From Acanthaster planci (lineage: Eukaryota > Echinodermata > Asteroidea > Valvatida > Acanthasteridae): 64,000 bases of DNA. The notes below the pieces were generated by a model. It was not told where the DNA came from and did not search any database. It saw only the letters and a list, made by a program, of their open reading frames with translations. Position numbers and translations under genes: made by a program. The DNA lies in contig NW_019091369.1 of NCBI RefSeq assembly GCF_001949145.1, positions 2,689,294-2,753,293 of the forward strand, in the 5' to 3' direction. Shown one piece after another: positions 49,601-61,600 of this stretch. Every line of letters begins with the position of its first letter. Positions within the stretch are counted from its first letter, which is position 1.

Positions 49601-52600
49601 GTTGTAGTGCATTGCAGTATTTATCATTAAGAACACAGTGTCATCACATCGCTAGTAACATTTGATGATCGTTGAAAAATTTGCTTATTGATTCAGCCTG
49701 TAGTTGACTGTTTTGGTTGCCTTGGAAACTTGACGATTTTTTTCTCTTTCATTCCGCTGCCACTTCTGATCATGAGTCCCACGATAGTGTTGTCTACAGA
49801 ATCACCCGAAACTTCTTTAGATGTCTTTTTAATTTGTGTTCGGAAAATTTTACTCTTTAATTAATCATGTAGAACTTTCATTGCTTGTTTGGACTTTTGC
49901 TTTTGTTTGCCCCTTTAGGAAGTCACTAAAAGCGAAGGTTTTTCATTGCAGCTGACGAGCATAACCTCCGCAGTAAACAGAGTTTCAATTTTAGAAGGCC
50001 AAACCAAAGTCGTTAATTCCTAAAGGATCAGAGTATAGTCTGTCCAAGTGCAGCGCGTGTCGTCTGTTTCAGCCCGGATGCGTTACGGTTATGCAGCATT
50101 GTTCAAAAAGTTCCACGTTTAAGCTGTGGTTCTTCGCCTTTAATTAAATATCCTCCGTGGCTGTGCTGTCACTTTATCCTGTCTTATCCATCACCTGCCA
50201 GTCACTCCTTGTGCCTTGAGAGACAAGTGTTTTGGGCTTGCCAGATCCAAGGTCAACAATGTCTGTCAAGATAAGAAAGGGATTTTGTAGGCGTTGTTGT
50301 TCGGACTGCATTAGAATTGGGGCATTATGCGGTAATGAAGCTTTTGAGGTTAGCCATTGCTGGTGAATGTAATCACTGGTGTAACAGTGATACCAGAAGT
50401 GAGTGAGGTTACCAGCCAAGATGCTGAGCAGTTTGTAGCGCAAGCCACTGGTTCACAGTAGGATCCTGCGCAGTCGGCACACTGCGGTTGAGCAATGTTT
50501 CCCACCAAGTGGCTCCATGCAATCTGTCTGCGGTTGTAAATTTTTTTTCATCGATGTCTCAATTTTCATCACTCATAAAATTCTTGTACCAGTGAGTTCT
50601 CAGTAACAGCAGTGTTGTCTATATCCTGTTGTGTGCTGGTGTCATCTGCCCCAGCTCAGGATGTGAATAACATCTGCAGGAAGACTCGGCATGACTTGAT
50701 ACACAAGGTTTATTTATCTGATGGGCAAGTTTGCTGGATACGTTATGCAAGTTAGCATAAGCCTCCAAATGAATGTTGTGAAACGAACTTAAAAAAAAAA
50801 ATTCCCAACAAAGGCAGCGGTTGTTTGACATGTAGCTGGCATGCCCGATAGCTCGAAGTGGCCTCCAAAAACTGGCGCAAGTTCATGCAAGTTTTTGTGT
50901 GGTATGTTTTGTTGACAAGTGAGGGGATGGCATGACCCGGTTTGATTGGAGCCTGACAGGGGGGCAACTTTTTTGGGGGGGGGACCAGAGGAACAAACAA
51001 TAAGAGGAAGCAACCTCATTATCTGATTTGAAATTTCTCTTAATATCTTATCGCCACTGCCGCTGGTGACAGTAACAAGTTCACTGTGCACATCAGAGTT
51101 GGGGTTAGTGTGGAAATTTGCTGTGCCAATTTGGGGAAGATGAGTTGAACGCTTTTGAATCAAGTTTGGGTGGGGGAAGGGGGAAGACAGGGTGTGGAAC
51201 AGGAGGAGACACACTGAGAGGCGGTCCCCTGAGGCCTTGTCAGAGGGACTGATCATTTTGAGAACTGGAGAATTCCTGCAGTTCTGTCTGTATCGTTCCT
51301 GTATGCCATCCATACAGCATCCAGTCACTTACGGTGCAAAACCAGAAAGTACCATTCCAGAATCTGCATGTCGTTCTATTCATGGATTAACTTTTAGCCT
51401 TAGTAATGATTACTGTTTTACCTTCCTTTCAAAATCACATGAAGCCTTTTTAGGGTGCATATCGGTCTGTTTCACTACTTTATAATGTTGATGTTGAAGT
51501 TCTTTGATTTGTCCTGCAATGTGTGAGTGGTATAAGGAGCCATTTCATCAGTCCGGAACAAGGTGCAGCTCGGAAAACATGCATTCAGAAAAGTGGAAAC
51601 TGTTTTGAGCTTTGTCTGCATGCATGCTGTGGCACTTGTTTATTTTAACTGGCCTGAAAATGGCAAGTCAGGTGTATGGGGAAGATGTTATCTCAATCCC
51701 ACATGTTGCTGTCAAGCATGAACCCACTTACTTTCACACTGCTCCATAATCTGAATGACTCACCCAAGCCTGTAACCTCTAATTATAGATCACCTGTTGA
51801 AATTTTGAAAGAGCTATTGTCTTCTTAGTCATTTTGCCAAGAGATGGCTGGTGAAGTATTATTTTTCATGACTGAACAATAACTTGCGTTAATGAAAACG
51901 TCACTCCCTGACGCGATAAGTTTTCTCCGTGGTACAGGTCCCGTGTGACTTCCATCTGAGGATTGGTCAGAGCCCTGCACTGTAATCCAATCAGGAAGGG
52001 AAGCACCGGGGCTGATAACGAAAGGTTCCTTTCCCCTCCTTTTCCGCACCACTGGCGGCCGGCCGTCTTGCGGTGGGGTTATTTTGCGACAATGTCGGAT
52101 GCATCGTTTTGAGAGGATAATCGGCACTGACAATGAAGCTGTGGGGTGATCTCATTTGGCCACACCTTCTGATTTAAGGGGTTCGGTATGAGGTTGTTGG
52201 GTTTTTCATAGAGAACTGCAAGGCTCATGACTCAAAAGTGGTCATCATTGAAAGGCCATGTTCTAAGACAAAAAAAAAGCCATATCCAAGTTGAAGTTGT
52301 CCCAAGGACAACTCAGTTTACTTTGCAATTCCCCGGGACATTGATATTTCAAATTCGACACTCCAGAATATTTCAGAATTGGGGTCAAGTTACCAGCAAA
52401 AAGCTGCGTATTATTTTCTTTGTTACTGCTTGAAATTTAATATACAGAGTGAGCTTCTTGAGTGCAAGAGGAAGTTCCTACTCAGGGTGACAGGAGGGAG
52501 TGGCTCCATGCAGCAAAAAGGAAGGGGGATTGCACGGCCTTGAAATTCTCAAGTACAAAACGTTCCCTTTGTGAAACAAAAAAGTGAGAGTTGATTTGGG

Positions 52601-55600
52601 GCAAGAAATTCTGCCTTACATTTGGTGGCACCATTCCTTATCATAATCCAAACACGGATGGATGTGAGCAAGTGGAGAATCTTGTCCAGGATATTTTGCC
52701 CGGGGAGCCTTGGTTGTTTTCCAATTAGTTTCCTCCAAGACTGGGAGATAGGATTTATACAACAGCCTGGATTCCATCCAGGTATACAGGTCAGAAAAAA
52801 TCAACCCTGATGGATCATATTTATGAGCTACTGTTCTCCTTCCTTGTATCATAACTTGTCATGGGACTCACCCTTGGTTAATATCTCTGCCTAGGGCTTG
52901 CCTGGTTTTGCCCTGGTATGACGGTTAACCTCTCCCATTCCAAATTCCCAACTCATGTTTCGAGGCAGGTTTACGAGAGTTCTTCAAGAAATTGAATCCA
53001 CTGAACAATTATCTTCCAAGTGTCTCTGCCATACCCTAAATTATCTTATAAACATTCTACCCAGGTCAGGGTTCATCTGCGTTTCGAGGTTTTGATTTTG
53101 TACAGCTTGAATGGAAAACAGTTCCAATGAAAAAAATTAAACATGTGGTTATCAATGTTTTTGCGGTGGAATGGACAGTTTTCCCAGCATTTCGCTGAAA
53201 TACTCATACTTTCTTTAAATAGGAATAAATAGTTTTTCTATGCATTATATTTCCTAGATTTTGATTTGTACATTTGTACTTCAGATATTTTACACTTCAT
53301 TTCTTTATTACATGAGTAACATAATGAGTCTGGCACGATCATTTTAGGAAAGGAGATGCCTTGAGTTTTTAAGAGAGTATTTTGTGGGCCCAATTTTATT
53401 CGTCTCAATACAAATATTGATTAGCGTGTACAACTGTCTTCCTGATACCATCAATCTCCCAAGAAGGATGCATCCATTCGTTATAAATCAGTCTGTTAAC
53501 ACTTATTGTCCGATTCTCCCCCCCTCCATTTTTGTCAGTCTATTTTGGGAAGAGATGGGTTCCAGATGGTGTTGTAACAAGTCTCACATGTCATTTTTGC
53601 AGAGGATGCTGTCAATTGAAGAGAAGCTATAAAAATAGAGAACATACTGTTGTCAGGTGCGGGGCAAGCATGATCAAAGCGGCCACATCTGTAGGCAAGG
53701 TTTTAAAAAAGGGGCAGAGGAAACATGACCTGTAATGAAAAAAACTTAAAGGAGATGGCATGAAATGTGATATTTGAGATAACTACTGTACATCAGAAAT
53801 TATACTTAGGTGGTCACTTTGTTTGATTTCACCTGAGATTTGCGGAATGTCATTCCAGCACTCGGTGAAGTAAGATAGATTTGGTCTTTTTGAATTGCTG
53901 CACAAAGAAAGAGGGAAGGGGGTTGCAGGAAGGATGAGCGCAAGGTCAGGTAAAGGATACTTTGGCTGTGTTGCTGTTGGCTAAAGGATGCTTTGGCTGT
54001 GTAGCTGTTGGCTAACTTGTTGTTTATTGGGGTCAGCGCATTGCACCTGCCAACTTCAATCAGTCTTGAAGCCTGGTTCCATTTTCACTGTTTTTGTGGT
54101 GGGTATATTTTTCTTCTCTAGGAAATCAATCCCCACAAAGTGATTTTGCCACTGTTGTAGATGCCACTGTTCAAAACTCTTTGAAATTTCTGGGGCCACT
54201 TTATAAAGTATAGCATACAGACACACATTTTTATTGGTCTATTGGTCTGCAGCATTTTCTGGCTGAGTTTGATGCACCTGCGCTGCCAGTGTCAAATACG
54301 TCTAGTAATCTGACGCCATAAACCTTGTTGGACTATCTGCTCGGTCACAAAATGTCCACGTGTCAATTTGATGATACCTCCCACCTACATTATGCTTACT
54401 ACCTAAACAGGAAAGTGTATAAGTTCCTGTTAAACTCAGGAAACGGAACAAGAAATTACGTAATATCTTGTAAATGTTCCAGGAATTTTTGGATGTAAAG
54501 TAGGCCATAGTGCAGTGCAGCCTATCAATCAGTTTTACAAAAAAAACCACACTTGTTGTTGCCATGGTGCCGCCAGATTTGGCTCAGGCTCCAAGATACA
54601 AGGAGCCAGTGCCCTTGACTTTAGAGCACACTCTGTTGACCATGAATTGAACCTTTGACTTTGCTGCCCCCACCGTCAAAAAAAAAGACAAAAACAACAA
54701 ACTTTTTCTGAAAATATGTCATTCTCTCCAGAAAGTACCTCAAACAGTTTTGAAATTTTATGCATTTTGAGAAACGAAAGAGCTGTGTCGACTTCTTACT
54801 CAGTATGATTTCCTGACTGACTCTTCTGTAGTGTATGATCATTGGATTGCATTTGCTTCCCATGACCAATAAACTTTTGAACTTCGTTTTCAGGGCATCC
54901 AGATGCCTTTTCATACATTATTCCCATTCCTTTCATTCAAATTCAGCTATTGCTTGTGAGGGATCCCTCCAAAGAAAATATAAGTAGGGGGCTGAGTTAC
55001 TTGTATTCCCTGTGCAATTGTTCAGGTCCATTTTACTCATCAAATGCAATTTTTCTTTCTGCGTGCCTGTCAGGCAGAAATGGAGTGTGCTGTCAGCACT
55101 GTCCTCCTTCCAAGTTTTGTTTCTTTCGACTAGCAGAAATCGGTTATTTTTCTTCCAAGATATTTTTCATTTCTCTCAGTTACTCACATCCAAACTAGAC
55201 TCAAATGAGTTGAAATTGTCTGAGCATGAATTTGTTTTCTTGCTGACAAGTTGAACTACAAAATATAAGGTTGCTCTGTCCGTCCATTGTTAACTTCAGG
55301 TCATACACCCAATCCTTGTTTCAGTCACAACCCGAATTTAGTCAGAATTAATATTACGGGTGCCCTTCGACGTGGTGAGAAACAACAATTTTTATGAACC
55401 CAGCCTTGAAAGAAACTTGGTTGAAAAATCATCACTTGGGGTCCCACTGCATTCCTGGCATGGCCAGAGACATGTGTATGGACAGAATGCCTGTGGATGA
55501 ACGCGAGGAGCAGCTCTTGCTGAATAGGGAACACTTGTAGATAGATGTTTACCAGCCTACTACTTCTTCAAGAAGTGCGTCTGGTATTTCATCTGTGGCC

Positions 55601-58600
55601 TTGAAAAGAGGTTGTCAATATTTTTGGAACTTGATATTCTTGTCATCTGTGATCTTAGATGAATAGCGGTGTTGATACAGAGAGGGTGTTGGTAATGAAT
55701 TAACAAATAAGATGATGTTGACATTGAAAACTAGCTGCTAGAGGAAACTGTAAAGTTTTTAAATGTGATTGTTTAAAAATTCCGCTAAAATCTGGAAGAG
55801 GCTTGTGATATGGCACTTAAAAAATATATGGCAATTGCTAACTGTTTGTTTTGATTTGCTCACAGCCGAGTGATAATCCGCAGCTGAAGCGCTCCAATTC
55901 CTCTGTTTGTTTGGAGACGTCAGATCTCCCCGAACCCAGCGAGTACCGGAACGACGCGGACTGCAAGACCCCGACTGGGCCCAGCCCGGTGGCCTCCTGT
56001 GACATCGAGGACGTGGTGATTGATGGGCTGGCCTATGCGGGGGAGCCTGGCTCAGCGGAGATGACGACTGAGGGGAGGGCAGAGAAGACCGACTGGCAGA
56101 AGCAGATCAGCATCCCCATCTCGGGCGGCGTCCGGCGCATGCTAGCATCCCGCGACAACGGCCGTGACGTCAAGTATGCCACCTACTCCAGCAGCCGCCG
56201 GTCCCATTTTGCCAACTCGCTCTACGACAATGTCAGTGATGAGGAGGACCCTGATGAAGACTACCAGTGCAATAAGAATGCCAGCAAGTGGTCCTATGCC
56301 GACAATCATGTCACCAACTCAAACCGAAAAGCCGTCCCAGGGGATATCCCCACTCAGAGCGAGGACTCAATTACACCCACCCCAATAAAAAAGGTTATGT
56401 CAAGGGATGCTGAGACCACCTCCTCGGGGAAAAATTCCAGAGAGAGCACCCCTCGTCACAGGCCCAAAATCATCATCAATCACACCACTCTCAAGAAGGA
56501 CGGCAGTGCCGTCAGCCAGGATTTACCGTCTCCCCCAGAGAAAATAACCTCCTGCCCCTCGGACCAAACCTTGGAGGCAAGCGAGGGTGGGCTCCGCCCC
56601 CGCTCGAACACTGCCACCAGTCGTACCAGCTCCAATGGCAGCAGCCGCGGGAGCACCAAGCGCCGAGGCTCCCGCAAGTCCAAGATCAAGAGCCTGATCG
56701 TGGGCTCGTCGACTGACCCGCTCAGTGACGTGGAGAATACCCAAGAGCACCTGGCTCAGACCCACTCCCTCCTGCAGGCCTACGAACTGCACATGCAGAA
56801 CATGAACGACAAGGACGACTGTGACAATGTGAACTCAGACAGCGGGTTTTCACCCCGACCACCCTCCACACGGAGGTCCTCATCCTTCAAACGGAAAGAT
56901 CCGAGGACGGTCACTTGCGGTAGTGAAGGCAGCAGCAGTGGTATCATGGGAGAACTCGGAACTCTCACATCCAGTGAGGGACATTACTCGCAGGGTACTG
57001 ATGAGGATTTTCTGGACCTTGAGAACATGAAGAATTTTGCTTTGAAAGATGATGTAAGTCCAAATAATTTGATATTTACATTTCCTTCATCATGAAAGAA
57101 TGTAAGGCGTTATGACATTGTACTGGTGCAGTATTTTGTAGTTTGTTTTTTGTCTAGTCAAGTTAGCTTTCAATTTTTTCATGGATAAGGAGAAATTTAC
57201 AATACAGTAATACAGAATTTTGTTTTACCCCCTTTTTTACATAACAGAAGACATTTTTGGCCAAAATTTGTAGTTCTTATTCTCTTAATGATAGATTTGA
57301 TAGTTTTGGTCGTCAGTCGGATATTTGGAAATATATTTGTGCAATACTGGAGAATCATATAAAAACTTAATAACCCTTGGCCTCATGCTCAGTATGGCAA
57401 ATTTTTTTAAAGCCGTTTGACCGCCCAGCTCGTAGAATTTGAGTACCTGATTTGTAAGTATAAATGGGTAGTAGAATTAATTGTGAAGAACTTCCTGAAT
57501 TCTTGGGATTTAACACAAAACAACTCTGGAATTTTTAAGAATGAGGTTGTTCTTTATAACGGGCAATTTTGCAACGTGTTGCAGGTATTACAAATGTATA
57601 TACAGGCAACATTCGAGCTGTATCACATACACCCTTCCATTAAACATAAATCACCGCAGCGATGATCCTTGGCACCCATCATGTCAGGATCAACTGGATT
57701 AAGTTTCGGCATTCCGGTCAGCTTTTTTGTTTTTCCTTATTAGAATCCCGAGTATATCGGAATTCCAAAAATGAGCCATTTCCTGGATGTTATGACAGCC
57801 ATATGCGAATGACAGTCCGAGAAGCGAAGAAGGAAGGAATGCCATTAAATCCAATTTGAACACCCTTTCCCCCATTCCCTCCCCTCCAAAAAAAGGGGAA
57901 AAATAATTGTGGTATGGATTGTTGGGGGGGGAGTGATGGGGAGAGTTTTAATTAATTGGCTGTGAACAGGTGCACCATTTTAGGACCACCTTGTCATTGA
58001 GTTTGGGTTCTCTTTTAGGGTGCCTTTTGGATTGTTTGTTTGGTTTTTGGATGCGCCGATGGCCATGTGTGTTTGACTTGAAACAAAGCCGGTATTGGAG
58101 GGAATGCAGTTATAAACCTGCCTGCTGGAAAGTATTTGCATTAAGAGAGCCTTGCGTGGTGTCATTGGGAGAGTTTTGAGATTGTATATTTTGGGACCTC
58201 CCAGTTTCTTGTCATTTTAATATCGTAAATCTGGTCAGTCCTCCCCCCCAAAAAAACCCAAAGGCAGCACTTTCATTATTGCTCATTTGGATGATGTCAT
58301 CGTCGTCAACAAAGGTCAGTCTAAAAATTAAAATTTAGGTCTTCCTTTTAATTATAGGAACAGGGTCCCCAAATGTACAATCTCCAAAGTTTCTGTGTTG
58401 GGTTCAACAGTAACATCAACTTCATGCAGTTCAATATTCGTACATTTTCCTGAGAAGTTTTAAAGGGGAAGTTTTATTTGAACCTCTAAAAATGATTATC
58501 AGGTTTTTAAAGAAAATGCCACTAGGGGTAGACCAGCATGCAAATGCACTGATCAGAACAATTTTTATTTTACAAAATTTAACCACCAAAATGTACTGGG

Positions 58601-61600
58601 GGGGGGCTCATTCTCATATGAAAATATGTGACTTATCTCATATGCCATATGAGACAAGTCACACTGTACTTTGAACTCCAAAATATTCAGGACTTGGTCA
58701 CCAGCATATTTTGTTTGGGCTAAAAACTGCTATTTATAGTTTCAATCAAAGCTGACTGAAACGCAGAATTGTTTTATTTATGTCACCCTCTCTGCCACTC
58801 TCATTTGGATGTTAATGTCCTTGAATCTTTGTAATATCCAAGGCAGATGCTGGGAGACAGCCAATTAATATTATCATTCCAATAATATGCCGGACAGCTG
58901 GGCCAGCCAGAGGAATGCACGGATTGAAAGTGGAAATCACAAAAACATATCACGCCAGCTGGTGGGTGTGCTGAATGTCCCAAGTTCAGCTCTCTGTCTG
59001 TGGTGGACATTTGTTGCTCTGTTCAGCTTGGATGTACATGCTGTATATAATACCTGGTGGGATTTTTTTGTTACTGAAGTGATGTAGTTTGAAAATTCGT
59101 TAAAAATGAAAAAGTGGCATTTCGTTTGTCATGAATGGACGACAAACTCCAGAAATGGCAAGTACACTGTAATAAAACTCAACAGCTCATTGCTTGGTTG
59201 TAGTCAGGTACTTTTCAAGCACCAATTTCACTGCCAAATATTGAACCAGTCACCAAATAGATTTAATCCTTCAAACACTCCCAATTTTGTAAAATTTGAG
59301 TTTGAGGAGAAAAGTACTCGGCCAAGTAGGCCACTTGTCAAGTACTTTTCTCCAGTACCCATGTTCTGAAGCTTTGTTCTTCCTAAACCAGCTCAGTATT
59401 TAGCAGAGAATTTGGTCTTTGTAAAGTACTGGACTACATGACTGCCTTGTTATTGATCTTGTTTTATTCGGAGGCAGTTGCAAAATTTGAAAGTCCATTA
59501 CATATTGTTTGGGTGGGTGGATGAAGGCAAGGGTTTTCCTCGAACTGTGAATGAGACGGAAACCTGATGCATTGCACTGAGATTTTCTGTTTGCCAGAGT
59601 GATCAAATGCGGATAGTTTACAGCAGGTAGGGCCGAAGCTGTCATTCCTCTGCGCTCTTACGGAAGTGGCCATGATGGTAAAATGGATAGAGTGCCTCAG
59701 GATCAGTGCAGAAGTGAAAGAGTTATTGGGAAAGTGTTCTGGGGCATTACAAACAGTTCTGCCAGCCTGAAACGAATTTGGTACCATTTATTGTACGTGT
59801 ATGCCAGATGAACCTGTATAATGCAGGTGAATCCTTCTGACGGCGGTTTAACTACCGACTCAACTCCAAATTTCAATTGTACTCCAATATCTGACGCTTT
59901 TGTTTCACAGGTAATGCCCTTTGAAACATAATTCGTGTTTATACCTTGAAGAAAAAATTTCTGACTTGTGATTAGGAGTTTGAGTGTGAACACCTGTCGA
60001 ACCTGTGCAGAGATTTGTTAGCCATCGTTGTTCTTTTCCATTGCAGGACGTTGAGGAGGATGATTCAGACAGTCACTCCTTCAGTTCCCTTCACTCTCAG
60101 GCCTCCACCTACACCCAGCGGGGAGCCATCCGCAAGGCCGGCTGGCTGCAGTGCAAGAGCCTGTTGGTCCAGAAGAAGAAGAGGGTGGAGAGGGCAACCA
60201 ATAGGAAGTGGAAAGAGTACTGGGGTAGGCAGTTTCTCTCTGTGACTTGTTCCTATTGGTCAGAAAAAGGAAAGGTTTGAAGTGTGGGCCAGTTGGTCTT
60301 CAGAAGAGTGCAGAGGGTAGACATTGATGGCATTGTTATGTCTAAAGCTTTCCTATTGGTCAAAATGGTAAACATTTAAAATATGGACCAATGAGATTGA
60401 GGAAAAAGTGCTTTAACATCTGCTCTTATGTGTTATCATTTCTGATTGGTTCTTTGTTCCTATTTTCACTTTTGTTAATTTGCTTTCAGTTTGTCTGAAA
60501 GGCACCATGCTTCTGTTCTATCATTGTGAAGATAAAACCACTCCAGATGAAAACATCGAGCCAAGACATATACTTGGTAAGAAATCAATAACAGCCTTTC
60601 AATCTAGTGAAAATTTCATGGTTCCAATGTGTGAAGAAAAGAAATGTTTCCAAGTGATGCAAGTTGAAAGAGGTGACAACTGTTTTTGAAGAAAGGTTGT
60701 TGTGAATTGGTCAGCTGTGCTGCATTTTTGTCAACATCTCCACGAGAAGTATTCATGGTCCATCTTGAGATGTCGATCAGTCATCAGAAACATCAATCTT
60801 CATGTTCCTGCAAAAGTAAAACAAAACAAAGAAGTTGTGCATTCCAAAGGCTACCAGCTCCTCCCAAACATTGCACTAATCCTGTTTTTTTTTCTTTTTT
60901 GATGTCGTGTTTTGACAGTTGTGGAGGGCGGAATTGCTCAGGCTATCCCCGAACATCCAAAGAGAGATAACATCTTCTGCCTCAGCACGGCATTCGGAGA
61001 TGCTTACCTCCTGCAGGTAAAACAGCAGGGCTCACTTTTTGAGGCGTCCATCCATGCTAAGGCCTAAACTGTTGCAAAATGTTTTGGCACTGGTGAACAG
61101 AAGTAGCGATTGCATCTGAATATTTTAATTGAGGGAGCTTATAAAATACATGCATTTTCTGCCAGGGTTTTTCCTGCAGGGGTTGCAAAAGTCAGTTCAA
61201 CATTTCGGAAAAAGCAGACCGCCATTTTGAGATAGGTTCATAAACCAAGATGTCTAACTTTAAAATCAGTCGTTCAGACAAACAGTGAAGGCCAACATTA
61301 AGACACCGGACATTTCACTGGGTTCTAGAATTGGAAATTTTGTTTGGTTCAAAAAGTTTACAAGTTTGTTTATTTTCAAGAGAAAATACCACAAGGAAAG
61401 TAACCCAACAAAGATAATTTCAGTCTTCGCCATCAAATTGACCGTTTAATACTGTTTTCTGCACTACTGCTACATGTATATTCACATTTATTGATAATGA
61501 CTTTAAGTAGGGCAAATTTGATATCCATATTTAAGAGTTTCACATATATTTTCATACCTGGCATTAAAAGTTGAAGTTGTAATAATTAAAATGGTAAATA

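Larger units (their letters stand above)
57054..60046 (+). other. TIAM1: TIAM intron 4
   Basis: The 3-kb intron has a 35-bp palindrome at 58628-58662 and an inverted repeat at 59306-59353. Otherwise it is AT-rich and featureless. Confidence 0.75.

Noticed and set aside
50789-51328. 179-codon minus-strand open frame in TIAM intron 3
   Set aside because: Odd composition driven by G-runs and A-runs, no domain, antisense within an intron.
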